Positions 50,173 to 59,123 of a stretch of 64,000 bases of DNA are shown here, piece by piece; position 1 is the stretch's first letter, and each line of letters begins with the position of its first letter. The stretch lies in assembly GCA_937949545.1 (NCBI GenBank), contig CALEDR010000021.1, forward strand, positions 62,001-126,000. Reading direction: 5' to 3'. The DNA comes from an uncultured Phycisphaerae bacterium (lineage in GTDB: Bacteria > Planctomycetota > Phycisphaerae > Sedimentisphaerales > Anaerohalosphaeraceae). The notes under the pieces were generated by a model, which had not been told where the DNA came from, made no database searches, and saw nothing but the letters and a program-made list of their open reading frames with translations. The position numbers and the translations under genes were made by a program.

Positions 50173-50999
50173 ACCGCCGCCTCCTTCATTTGAGACCGAA
50201 GTTCCTCAATCGCCCCCTCGTACTCCTCCTCGCTGGGAACACCATGATGCCATCGGGCATCGTTTTCCATAAAGCTGACTCCCTTGCCTTTGATGGTATG
50301 AGCAATCAGCACACTCGGACGGCCGGACTCAAAAGGTACAGCGCACAGAACATGACGAAGCGCCGCCACATCATGTCCGTCCACCTCCCGCACAGACCAG
50401 CCGAAAGCCGTAAATTTCTCCGCCAGACTTTCCAGAGCACATACTTCCTCGGTCCGGCCGGTAATCTGCAGCTGATTGCGGTCCACAATCGCCGTCAGGT
50501 TGTCCAGCCCATAATGGGCCGCCATCATCATCGATTCCCAATTCGACCCTTCGGCCAGTTCCCCGTCTCCCAGCAACGTAAAGACCCGATACCCCAACCC
50601 GTCTATTTTCCCGGCCAAAGCAACCCCCGCACTGAAGGCCAATCCATGACCCAAGGCTCCGGTGTTGTGTTCGATTCCCTTGACCTTCCGCGTCGGATGT
50701 CCCACATACGGCGAACCAAACCGGCAAAGAGTCTCCAAATCCGATTCCGAAAAAAAACCCCGATCCGCCAAGACGACATAGAGGGCTTCTACCGAGTGCC
50801 CTTTGCTCTGAATATACCGATCCCGACGAGGATCCTCCGCCGTCTCCGGCGAAACATTCAGCACACAGTTGTACAGAACATTCAAAATATCCACACACGA
50901 CAGACTGCCGCCCGTGTGCCCGGCCCGCGCCTGGCGGATATACCTCAGCAGCCGGATCCGATACTCAATCGATTTGATGAACAACTGTTGTTCCGTCAT
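50169..50999 (-). CDS. Transketolase N-terminal (ThDP-binding) subunit, set 2
   Basis: A 276-residue ThDP-binding subunit: RQARAGHTGGSLSCVDIL near residue 23-40, SKGHSVEALYVVL, GALGHGLAFSAGVALAGK, and the cofactor motif GDG (144-146) to N175 in VDRNQLQ. The frame runs upstream to 51116, but ATG 50999 gives the family N-terminus; only a weak AGG precedes it. Less than 45% resemblance by eye to the set 1 subunit (32389-33216), so the two sets are not a recent duplication. It lies 37 bp after the apiosidase-like gene in the catabolic run. Confidence 0.88.
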   Translation of the reverse strand: MTEQQLFIKSIEYRIRLLRYIRQARAGHTGGSLSCVDILNVLYNCVLNVSPETAEDPRRDRYIQSKGHSVEALYVVLADRGFFSESDLETLCRFGSPYVGHPTRKVKGIEHNTGALGHGLAFSAGVALAGKIDGLGYRVFTLLGDGELAEGSNWESMMMAAHYGLDNLTAIVDRNQLQITGRTEEVCALESLAEKFTAFGWSVREVDGHDVAALRHVLCAVPFESGRPSVLIAHTIKGKGVSFMENDARWHHGVPSEEEYEGAIEELRSQMKEAAV

Positions 51000-51036
51000 A
51001 ATACCTACACTAAACAAACGTTCGAAAACATTCCCT

Positions 51037-52617
51037 TCAGTCCTCAACCCGAACAATTCGCAGCGCCATGTACGGCTTCGATGGCATCGGAACCGAACGG
51101 CCGTTTTTATCCGCAAAAAAGTACCCGTCTTTCTTGCTCACTTCAAAAATCCCTTCCACCGGCGTAATCGTCATATTCCAGGTGTCAATCACTTCCACCC
51201 GAAACTTCATCCCTTCCGAAAGACCGCCTCGATACAATTCAAACGGCCATTCCGTCAGGATCTTTCGCCCAAAGTAGCCCAGATAGTATTTCCCCCGCTG
51301 GCCCGCAAATGGAAAATCCTGCCCTTTATCAATCGGATCCAATCCTTCCGCCGGCCCTTCTTCCAAAATCTTCCTCAGAAAGGCAATTCGCGAAGGACTT
51401 TGACCCCGAAGAACTCCGCCCTTGGCCCACCAGATAAGATCATTCGGCTCCAGATACGTCTCCCCATGACCCACATAGGTCCCGGCAATCGTGCCCTCCC
51501 AGAACCGAAGCACCATCTCCTCCGCCGAAAGATTTCCCCATCGCTGCGGCAGATTCCCCTCATACTTGACCTCGTCAAACACGATCGGCTTGACATAAAC
51601 ATCCCGATAGAGAACCGCCCGTCTATAATCTTCCACCGCCGAGCCCTTCTGAAGACTCACATGAGTCACCCACGGCTTCTTATGATCGTAAAGAACCGAC
51701 CCGTTGTGGATGGAACGCAGATGAGAATAGGGATCGCTGGATTGAACAATCTGAAAAAATCGATCCCAATCCTCCGGCGTTTTCTCTTTCATAAAATCGT
51801 ATTCATTCGCCATCGACCACCAGATATTCCGATAGGCCGCCAGCCGAGACACCACATACTTCAGATAGCGATCATCCGCCTCTTTCGGCATCCGATCAAA
51901 GCCCCAGTGCCCTTTATCATAGGGATGAAACAGAATCAGATCGGCCTCAATCCCCATCTCACACAGCTGCCCTATCCGTTTTTCCAAATGACGAAAGAAC
52001 GCCGGATTAAACCGCGTAAAATCCCACGAAGACGGCGGTGTCCCTTCGAACGGATACAAAAGCGGCTCCGTTTTGTTATAGGCATACCATTTGGGAAACA
52101 CACAAAAGCGGATCTTATTGAACGGAGCCTCCGACAGCGTCTTTAAGGTTTGCTCCTGAAGCTCCATCGGCTGATGAATCCACGCATAACAGGTCGTCCC
52201 AATCTGCCGATACGGCGTACCGTCCGCATAGGCAAAATGAAACGTATGGGCAACCCGCACAGGGCCGTGATTGCCCTTGCTCGGCTCAACGGCCTTCAGC
52301 GTGCCTGTTTTCCCCGCCAGTTCCGGCCGATTGCTCTGCGTCTGATAGGTCCATTCCCCTAAGCTCGGCGGACAGAAACGAATCCGGTAAACCCCATCCC
52401 CATCATAAAACCCTGTCACGGTGACCTTTTGCTCCCCTTGCGTAAAGGTCGCCGTCAGTTCCACATCCACAAAAGGATTCCCCTCCGAAGGCCCCGAAAA
52501 CGACGCCTCAAAGATCCCCCAGCGCTCCACTGTGACCGGCTGGGCCCCGGCACAAACTCCGCAGAAACAAGCCAGTAGGACAGCGGCTATACCCAATCCC
52601 TTTCTCTTGCGCAACAT
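51037..52617 (-). CDS. Secreted DUF5060 / apiosidase-like glycoside hydrolase (copy 2)
   Basis: A 526-residue paralogue of the protein at 35972-37534. Signal peptide: [20 protein letters not shown], then AGA. DUF5060 domain (~27-115), apiosidase-like TIM barrel with [60 protein letters not shown] (acid/base Glu) and [12 protein letters not shown] (nucleophile Glu), then a DUF5605-like C-terminus ([12 protein letters not shown]). The second gene of the catabolic run, between isomerase and transketolase, which argues that its product monosaccharide feeds that pathway. Apiose fits; another sugar cannot be excluded. Confidence 0.82.
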   Translation of the reverse strand: MLRKRKGLGIAAVLLACFCGVCAGAQPVTVERWGIFEASFSGPSEGNPFVDVELTATFTQGEQKVTVTGFYDGDGVYRIRFCPPSLGEWTYQTQSNRPELAGKTGTLKAVEPSKGNHGPVRVAHTFHFAYADGTPYRQIGTTCYAWIHQPMELQEQTLKTLSEAPFNKIRFCVFPKWYAYNKTEPLLYPFEGTPPSSWDFTRFNPAFFRHLEKRIGQLCEMGIEADLILFHPYDKGHWGFDRMPKEADDRYLKYVVSRLAAYRNIWWSMANEYDFMKEKTPEDWDRFFQIVQSSDPYSHLRSIHNGSVLYDHKKPWVTHVSLQKGSAVEDYRRAVLYRDVYVKPIVFDEVKYEGNLPQRWGNLSAEEMVLRFWEGTIAGTYVGHGETYLEPNDLIWWAKGGVLRGQSPSRIAFLRKILEEGPAEGLDPIDKGQDFPFAGQRGKYYLGYFGRKILTEWPFELYRGGLSEGMKFRVEVIDTWNMTITPVEGIFEVSKKDGYFFADKNGRSVPMPSKPYMALRIVRVED

Positions 52618-52636
52618 AGTCCATTCCTTTCCTTTA

Positions 52637-54061
52637 TTATTGGTGATAATACAGATCCCAGCCCAGATACTTCGAAATCGCCTCAGAAAGAACCCGAGCA
52701 CAGTGACTTCTCGCCATCGCCACATGATGCTCAAAACCGTTTTGGCAGATATGTCTCAGCAGGGCTCTCAGGTTGTCCACCTGACAGACCGCAATGCCCC
52801 CATCCATCCCGAACGAATCATCGGTAAACCGCCCCTCTCCCAAATACGATTTAATCCGGCCCTTCGTATCATCTGTGGAAATTCGGAAATACGTCATCGG
52901 CCCCGGCGCCACCTTGCCCTTGACAGCCCCGAAACAGCGTTCGCGGTCCAGCACGGTCCCCAACACATCCAGCTTGGAGATTTCAACCTCATTTCCCATA
53001 AACGACTTGGGATAATTGCTGCAGTGCGTGCAGACACATTTATCCCGCTCCTGCCCGAAATTGTTGTTCCAGTCCAGCAGGGCCGGAACGGAACCGCTCG
53101 CCAGCAAAAGGGCCGCCATCGAGACCGCTCCCGTCACATCCGTTTCGCAAGCACTCGGAAGATGCCGCTCCCCCATCATCGACATCGACAGACAGGTCGC
53201 ACACCCATAGTGATTCTCAACGGAGCTCCAGCACTGAATCGCACTGGCATCCAGTTCATACTCCTCCATCAGCTCATCAAACACCACCGACAATTTCGCC
53301 TGACGAAGGACACTCTCCGCCCCCACATCCGATGGAATTCTCCCATACTCCCGGATCGCCGACAGTTTGGCCTGTACGGCCCGACACTGCCCATCAAGGC
53401 CCTGCGCCCGCGCAATTACCTCCGACAGGTCCACCGGTACCACCGTAATCCCCGCCGCCTGCAGGATTTTTTCACTGAAGCGAACCGTCTGAAAGGCCCA
53501 CGGACGAGTCCCGAACGCCCCGACCCGCAGACTCCGAAGGCCCCTGACAACCCGGCAGACCGATGCAAAAAATCGGATATCCTGCTTAAATACGTCACTG
53601 TCGATATCGCACGTATGCTCTGTCGTATCCGTAAACGGAATCTGATACTGATACAGATTGTTGCAGACCGAAATCTTGCCGCAAAAGGCATCCCGCCGGC
53701 TTTTTACATCCACTTTGTCTATTTCATCGTTGCAAGCCTGAACCAGAACCGGCACCTTCAAATCTGCAAGCTTCAGGGTTTCTGCGACCCCCAATTCATC
53801 CCCGAAATTGGGCAGGATAACAAGAACCCCGTCAATTTCATCCCGATGGGCCTTAAACAGCTCCGCGCAAATCTTGGCATCCGCCCGTGTCTCAATCGCT
53901 CCGGCCTTCGTCGCCTTCTCATCGGGTATCACGGCCCCGTACCCCAGCTCCTGAAGCACCGAAAGCACCTTTTTCCGCTGCTCTGCAGCCAGATGAGCGT
54001 TAAAAATATTCCGAGTCCCTACAATAACCCCAAAGGTGATTTTCTTTTGCATGATTCTCAT
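52637..54061 (-). CDS. L-fucose/L-arabinose isomerase-fold sugar isomerase (candidate apiose isomerase)
   Basis: A 474-residue cytoplasmic ketol isomerase of the fucose isomerase superfamily. The N-terminal Rossmann-like parts ([35 protein letters not shown]) precede the C-terminal metal-binding region, with [26 protein letters not shown] and [15 protein letters not shown] (metal/substrate ligands in family members). ATG 54061 follows AAGGA; a downstream ATG (54052) lacks a site. First gene behind promoter copy C. With kinase and transketolase downstream, it would convert an aldose to the ketose they use; D-apiose to apulose is the inferred reaction, by a different fold possibly from characterised apiose isomerases. 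Confidence 0.8.
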   Translation of the reverse strand: MRIMQKKITFGVIVGTRNIFNAHLAAEQRKKVLSVLQELGYGAVIPDEKATKAGAIETRADAKICAELFKAHRDEIDGVLVILPNFGDELGVAETLKLADLKVPVLVQACNDEIDKVDVKSRRDAFCGKISVCNNLYQYQIPFTDTTEHTCDIDSDVFKQDIRFFASVCRVVRGLRSLRVGAFGTRPWAFQTVRFSEKILQAAGITVVPVDLSEVIARAQGLDGQCRAVQAKLSAIREYGRIPSDVGAESVLRQAKLSVVFDELMEEYELDASAIQCWSSVENHYGCATCLSMSMMGERHLPSACETDVTGAVSMAALLLASGSVPALLDWNNNFGQERDKCVCTHCSNYPKSFMGNEVEISKLDVLGTVLDRERCFGAVKGKVAPGPMTYFRISTDDTKGRIKSYLGEGRFTDDSFGMDGGIAVCQVDNLRALLRHICQNGFEHHVAMARSHCARVLSEAISKYLGWDLYYHQ

Positions 54062-54315
54062 ATCGCATCCTTCAATCTGCCAAGCCCTTCTCGCATCGAA
54101 TAAATGCAGACACAAGAGAACAAGACACTCCAGACCAAAAAACTGTAAAGAAAAGCAGAAGGTTCAGCCAACATCGATTCCTCTGTCCGGCCGTTCGATT
54201 TCTGTCATCTGCGAACATAATACTTTGTAAAAACAAAACCTCCCCTTCCCCCTTTCACAGGGGTTTCTCGGCCCAGTTGTCTTCTTTTTCTTTGTTTTCG
54301 TTTGTACTGATTCCT

Positions 54316-54380
54316 ATTGTAAAATTGAAATCCGGCAGATTCCTCCTTGATTTTAGAAATAACTTGTCATATATTTAGGT
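54316..54380 (-). promoter_or_regulatory. AraC-type activator promoter, copy C (isomerase operon and araC-like gene)
   Basis: 25-nt box at 54356-54380 (20 of 25 bases match copy B), a purine-rich AGGAGGAA at the same 9-nt offset, then 18 nt to -10 TACAAT (54316-54321) on the minus strand. The box ends 2 bases before the ATG of the divergent AraC gene. A possible plus-strand araC promoter (TTGTTT 54292-54297, 17 bp, TATTGT 54315-54320) overlaps the minus -10, so occupancy could shut off araC. The remainder of the 54062-54382 gap holds leaders and a short CCCC/GGGG hairpin near 54250. Confidence 0.65.
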
Positions 54381-54382
54381 CC

Positions 54383-55258
54383 ATGAAACACTTCAACCCA
54401 AACCGAAAAGAGTTCACACCGTACGGGTTCACGTGTGAAATGTGGGAACCCATGTTGATGAGCCGCCCCGACAAGCACTCCGAAATCGAAATCAACTTTT
54501 TTGAAAAAGGAACCCTGACTTACTTGTTCTGGGGAGAGCGCGTGTCCATCCAGGGCGGCACTCTGGCCCTTTTCTGGGCCGCCGTTCCCCATCAGATCGT
54601 CGACTTTTCAAAACTCAAATCGTACTATGTCATAACGATTCCGCTCCCCTGGATGCTCAGCTGGGGAATGCCCGAAAAGTTCGCCTCGCAGATTCTGAAC
54701 GGCCGCATTTTACAGGAGCCCGAACCGTCCAGCCGCGTCCCCGACAAACATCTGTTCGAACAATGGTTTGAGGACATCAATCAGAATGCCGCCGCCACTC
54801 GGGAAATTGTCCTGCTCGAAATCAAAGCCCGTCTGCTGCGGATGGCCATGAACCTGGACAACCGCAAAGAACCGGCTGATGTTTCCTCCTCGAAAAGCTC
54901 GCTGCGGCACGTCGGGGCTCAGAATTTCAGCAAAATCGAAACCATGGCACGATTCATTGCTCAGCACTATACCGAATCGATTCATCTGGCGGACATCGCC
55001 GCCGCCGTCGGCCTGCATCCGGACTATGCGGCATATGCCTTCAAAAAAACCTTCGGCATCACCATGAATACCTTCATCATCCAGCACCGCGTCCAGCACG
55101 CCCAGCGCCTGCTGGTCACAACCAATAAAAAAATACTGGATATCGCCTTTGAATCCGGCTTCAACTCGCTGAGCCGTTTCAATACCTCCTTTAAAGAACT
55201 CTGCCACTGCACGCCCCGAGAATACCGCGAATCCCATCGACTTGCGGAGGTCTCCTGA
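54383..55258 (+). CDS. AraC family transcriptional regulator
   Basis: A 291-residue regulator. The N-terminal half (~1-170) is a cupin-like ligand-binding domain (HSEIEINFFEKGTLTYLF, GGTLALFWAAVPHQIV). The C-terminal ~100 residues are the double helix-turn-helix: FIAQHYTESIHLADIAAAVG, YAFKKTFGITMNTFI and LDIAFESGFNSLSRFNTSFK, ending in a P-R-E-Y-R motif. Start at ATG 54383 (AGG five bases upstream); an in-frame TTG at 54347 lies within the operator. Divergent from the isomerase operon. It is the only obvious regulator in the window and the natural candidate for binding the three matching promoters, including its own. A GH gene follows 63 bp later and may be cotranscribed. Confidence 0.92.
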   Translation: MKHFNPNRKEFTPYGFTCEMWEPMLMSRPDKHSEIEINFFEKGTLTYLFWGERVSIQGGTLALFWAAVPHQIVDFSKLKSYYVITIPLPWMLSWGMPEKFASQILNGRILQEPEPSSRVPDKHLFEQWFEDINQNAAATREIVLLEIKARLLRMAMNLDNRKEPADVSSSKSSLRHVGAQNFSKIETMARFIAQHYTESIHLADIAAAVGLHPDYAAYAFKKTFGITMNTFIIQHRVQHAQRLLVTTNKKILDIAFESGFNSLSRFNTSFKELCHCTPREYRESHRLAEVS

Positions 55259-55321
55259 ACCCTCTCGGCTGCAGGAAGCTGCAGGAATTAAGAAAAAATA
55301 CAAATCCAAAGGTAAACAACA

Positions 55322-57997
55322 ATGAAACAATGGTTCTTTACGGCAGTGATGGGTTTTGTCTTAAGTGCTGCGGCGGTCCTTGCCGCGGAAACACAAACCG
55401 GAGCCGGTCAGGAAAACCACGCCGGCCTGTCCATCGAAATCGAGGGACAACCCTCCCCCCGGCTCCTGTATGCCTCCCGGCGCCTTCAGGAAAGCTTAAG
55501 CCAATTCGGTCCGGCCCGCATCCTCCTGTCCAGCGGCAAACTGGTTACAGTCAACGGCAGCCAGACCCCGGAGGGTTTCCATCTGTATCGGGATGAACGG
55601 GGAATCTACCGCATTCACGGCTTCGGCGATTCCGGAGCCCTCTATGGAGCCCTCGAGCTCATCGACCGCGTCAACGAAGCGGGCCGCTGGCCCCGGACCC
55701 TCGACATCACCGATGCACCCGACTTCCGCCTCCGCGGCCCCTGTATCGGAATGCAGCTGACCTATATTCTGCCGGGCCGGGAAACCTACGAATATCCCTA
55801 CACGCCGGACAATTTCCCTTTCTTCTACGACAAGGACCAGTGGCTGGAGTTCCTCGACTTCCTGGTGGACAACCGAATGAACACCCTCTACCTATGGAAC
55901 GGACACCCCTTCGCTTCCCTGATCAAACTCGAGGAATACCCTTATGCCCTCGAAGTCTCGGAAGAGGTGTATCAGCGCAACGCAGAGATGTACCGATTCC
56001 TGACGGAAGAAGCGGACAAACGCGGCATCTGGGTCATCCAGATGTTCTACAACATCTTCGTCTCCAAACCCTTTGCCGAACACCACAACATCCCCACACA
56101 GCATGCCGCCCCCACTCCGCTGATTGCCGACTACAACCGCAAATCCATTACCCAGTTCATCAAAACCTACCCCCATGTAGGACTGCTGGTCTGTCTGGGC
56201 GAGGCCCTGCGCGGGCAGGAAAACCAGGAGACCTGGCTGAATGAAACCATACTCCCCGCCGTCAAAGATGCCCTGGCTGTCCTCGGCAAAACGGAAGAGC
56301 CCCCGGTTATCATCCGGGCCCATACCATCGGAAACGTCCGGCAGCTGATGGAATCCGCCTTGAAACACTACACCAATCTCTACACCATGGCCAAGTACAA
56401 CGGCGAGTCCCTGACCACCTTCGAACCGCGCGGACGCTGGCAGCAGGTGCACCTGGATATGAGCCGTCTCGGGTCCGCCCACGTGGTCAATATCCATCTG
56501 CTGTCCAATCTGGAGCCCTTCCGCTACGGAGCGACAGAGTTTATCCGCCGCTGTGTGCTGGCCTGCCGACAGCGGCTGGGAGCGCAGGGCGTGCATCTCT
56601 ATCCTCTGACCTACTGGGACTGGCCGCATTCCCCCGACAAAACCAATCCGTATCTCAAACAGATTCAGCGGGACTGGATTTGGTTTGAGGCCTGGGCCCG
56701 CTATTTATGGCGGATGGACCCAGACCCGCAGCAGGACCGGCAGTACTGGCTCCAGCGGCTGACCGACCGCTACGGAACCCCGCAGGCGGCCGAATGCATC
56801 CTGACGGCCTACAATGAATCCGGATACTGTGCTCCCCTGCTGCTCCGACGCTTCGGCATCACCGAAGGCAACCGCCAGACCCTCTCGCTGGGAATGTTCC
56901 TCGATCAGCTGGTCAACCCCAAACCCTATACCCCTGTCAGCGGCCTCTGGGAATGGTTTGCCCCGCCCGGCGAACGGCTGGAGGAGTATGCCCGAAAGGA
57001 ATGGGCCGGCGAACCCCACGAAGGCGAAACCCCCGTCACAGTCATCGAAGAAGCCGTCCGCCGCTCCGAGGCGGCTGTACAGGCCATTGAAAAGGCAGCT
57101 CCCTCCGTCACCCGCAATCAGGAAGAGTTCGAACGGCTTCGAAATGACATCGCCTGTATCGACCTGATGAGCCGGTTCTATGCCGAAAAAGTTCGGGCTG
57201 CGCTCTGGGTCCTCGATTACAACTACAGCCGCAATCCGGACCGCATGCGCAAGGCCGAAGATCACCTCAAAAAAAGCCTCGAATTCTACCGGGCCCTTAC
57301 GGAGCGAACAAGCCGCTTTTACCGCTATGCCAACAGTCTCCAAACGGGCCACCGCCGCATCCCCATTCGGGGAATGAAAGGCGATACCCCCTATTACTAT
57401 CATTGGGAGCACATGCTGCCGCTCTATGAGAAAGAACTGGAGGATTTTCGGGCACGCCTGGCCGAACTTTCCGACGGAAAACCGCAGCCCGCCGGAAACA
57501 TCTCCCGTCTTCAGGGGGCTCCTTTTGAACTCCTCAGCAAAGATTGTGAAACATACGAAGTGCGTATCGGGGCCAAACCCTTCCTCGACCGCGAGTACCG
57601 CATCCTCCAGCTGGCACAGGAACTCGAAGGCCTTACCGGCATCCGTCTGTCCCATACAGCAGGTAAAAACGGGCAGCTGGGCCCCATCCGCCTGAAAACC
57701 CGAACCCCCGTGCAGATGCTTGTCGGCTATTTCAAAGAAGACCGATCCATCTGGGCAAAACCGCCCAATCCGGACCTCGACAGTCAGGCCGCCAAATACG
57801 GCGGCATCGAATGCACCCTGCAGAACGCCATCCAAATTGAAGAAACGCCGGGCGTCAATGTCCATCTCTTCACATTCCCCGCCGGTGAAATCGCCTTCGA
57901 CCCGCGCAGCCCGGGCAGCTTCCTGATTCTCGGCATCATCCCCGCCGATACAAACGTGCCGCCGCGCGACGTCGGAATTCCGCCAGGACGGATGTGA
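55322..57997 (+). CDS. Secreted large glycosidase with GH20/GH67-like N-domain and TIM barrel, family unassigned
   Basis: An 891-residue exported protein with a clear signal peptide (MKQWFFTAVMGFVLSAAAVLAAE). Residues ~30-125 form a zincin-like alpha/beta domain common to GH20/GH67/GH84 (GFHLYRDERGIYRIHGFGDSG then ALYGALELIDRV), followed by a TIM barrel (~130-490: FLDFLVDNRMNTLYLWNGH, WVIQMFYNIFVSKPF, YPHVGLLVCLGEALRG, LYPLTYWDWP) and a long helical C-terminal region. Candidate catalytic acids are the Glu in LGEALRG and the Asp in TYWDWP. I recall similar planctomycete/Bacteroidetes proteins being named alpha-D-galacturonidase, which would suit pectin, but cannot verify it. It sits directly behind the AraC gene. 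Confidence 0.65.
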   Translation: MKQWFFTAVMGFVLSAAAVLAAETQTGAGQENHAGLSIEIEGQPSPRLLYASRRLQESLSQFGPARILLSSGKLVTVNGSQTPEGFHLYRDERGIYRIHGFGDSGALYGALELIDRVNEAGRWPRTLDITDAPDFRLRGPCIGMQLTYILPGRETYEYPYTPDNFPFFYDKDQWLEFLDFLVDNRMNTLYLWNGHPFASLIKLEEYPYALEVSEEVYQRNAEMYRFLTEEADKRGIWVIQMFYNIFVSKPFAEHHNIPTQHAAPTPLIADYNRKSITQFIKTYPHVGLLVCLGEALRGQENQETWLNETILPAVKDALAVLGKTEEPPVIIRAHTIGNVRQLMESALKHYTNLYTMAKYNGESLTTFEPRGRWQQVHLDMSRLGSAHVVNIHLLSNLEPFRYGATEFIRRCVLACRQRLGAQGVHLYPLTYWDWPHSPDKTNPYLKQIQRDWIWFEAWARYLWRMDPDPQQDRQYWLQRLTDRYGTPQAAECILTAYNESGYCAPLLLRRFGITEGNRQTLSLGMFLDQLVNPKPYTPVSGLWEWFAPPGERLEEYARKEWAGEPHEGETPVTVIEEAVRRSEAAVQAIEKAAPSVTRNQEEFERLRNDIACIDLMSRFYAEKVRAALWVLDYNYSRNPDRMRKAEDHLKKSLEFYRALTERTSRFYRYANSLQTGHRRIPIRGMKGDTPYYYHWEHMLPLYEKELEDFRARLAELSDGKPQPAGNISRLQGAPFELLSKDCETYEVRIGAKPFLDREYRILQLAQELEGLTGIRLSHTAGKNGQLGPIRLKTRTPVQMLVGYFKEDRSIWAKPPNPDLDSQAAKYGGIECTLQNAIQIEETPGVNVHLFTFPAGEIAFDPRSPGSFLILGIIPADTNVPPRDVGIPPGRM

Positions 57998-58007
57998 ACG
58001 CAGCCCT

Positions 58008-59108
58008 TCAGACGCGGTAGGGTTCTATCTTTTCGGCAAGCGCTTCCATCTGACGGGGCGTGATGGGCTTCCCTCCGGCCGTGGTAACCGTCAGATACAT
58101 TCCCTTCGGCCCGACCGCATCCAGCAGCGGTATCACCTCCTCCGCATCCAGATTGGCCGCCCAAACAGCCTTGCCCGCCCGAAGGATTTTTCTGTACAGG
58201 TCATACCAGTGCGGCGAACCCCCCGGCGGAACCTGCGGGTCCGGCGTCCATTCAATCGCCTTCAGCCCCTCAATAGCCAGCAGCGAATCCACACACGCCA
58301 GACACTGATGCCCGTCCACATGAAACATCGAATAATCCAGATACTCCACGGACTGCTTCAGATACGGCACAACAAACTCGTCAAACATCTTCGGAGAAAT
58401 CATCACCGCCGTATCGCACTGAAGCAGGCCCGTCTTGCCCGGCCCCCAGAGCATAAAATACCCGAAGGCCATGCTGCCGTCTTCGTCTCTGAGAATCTCA
58501 TACAGCTCCTCAAACACCTGCCGATACGCCGTTTCAATCTCCTGAAGCTTCTGATGAACCCACGCCGGACGCTCCAGCATATCCGCCAGCAGATTTTCCG
58601 TCCCGCGCAGCGCCGCCAGCACATCCAGATTCGAAATGACGGCAGGCATCCCCACAAAATAACGCCCTCCGCTGCGGGCGACCGCCGCCCGAAGAACCTC
58701 TTTCAGCATTCGGCTGTAAGGGGCATCCGGATTGTAGCGAAGCGGCGGATGGTTTTCCGGGTCGGCAATGCACGGGTGATACCAGATGTTCTCCTTCTCA
58801 TATTTCGGGACAGCCCCCAGAAAGGGCGCCAGCGTCACCGTGCCGATATCCGGCCAGGCAACCGGCAGCATATCCGCAGGCCAAACCTTGTGAGCCATTT
58901 CATAATGAATCCGTTCCGCAACCCGATTCGGGTCCGTATGGTACTGTTCCGCATCGGCCGCCGCCGCAGGTCGGGGAACATCCTCGTGAGGCGGGCCGTC
59001 TCCGTCAAGCCCCGTGCCCCAGCTTCCCAAGACCAGTCCTCGACCGTTCCACCAGTCCAGAAAATGCTGACGGGTCTGAGACCAATTCCTTTTCCAAAGC
59101 GGTTTCAT
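58008..59108 (-). CDS. Uroporphyrinogen-decarboxylase-superfamily protein (non-haem type)
   Basis: A 366-residue cytoplasmic protein of the URO-D/methyltransferase TIM-barrel superfamily. FGYFMLWGPGKTGLLQCDTAVMISPKMF and YLKQSVEYLDYSMFHVDGHQCL follow the URO-D-like pattern, and LDAVGPKGMYLTVTT ends the fold. Methyltransferase relatives bind zinc through His/Cys residues: the H-V-D-G-H and nearby Cys residues here are candidates. Proteins of this kind are frequent in planctomycete and verrucomicrobial glycan loci with no demonstrated function. It is the last gene of the minus-strand rhamnose-flavoured operon, 15 bp after the beta-helix gene, and converges on the GH gene with 10 bp between. Confidence 0.75.
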   Translation of the reverse strand: MKPLWKRNWSQTRQHFLDWWNGRGLVLGSWGTGLDGDGPPHEDVPRPAAAADAEQYHTDPNRVAERIHYEMAHKVWPADMLPVAWPDIGTVTLAPFLGAVPKYEKENIWYHPCIADPENHPPLRYNPDAPYSRMLKEVLRAAVARSGGRYFVGMPAVISNLDVLAALRGTENLLADMLERPAWVHQKLQEIETAYRQVFEELYEILRDEDGSMAFGYFMLWGPGKTGLLQCDTAVMISPKMFDEFVVPYLKQSVEYLDYSMFHVDGHQCLACVDSLLAIEGLKAIEWTPDPQVPPGGSPHWYDLYRKILRAGKAVWAANLDAEEVIPLLDAVGPKGMYLTVTTAGGKPITPRQMEALAEKIEPYRV

Positions 59109-59123
59109 AGTCTGAAGTCCCGA

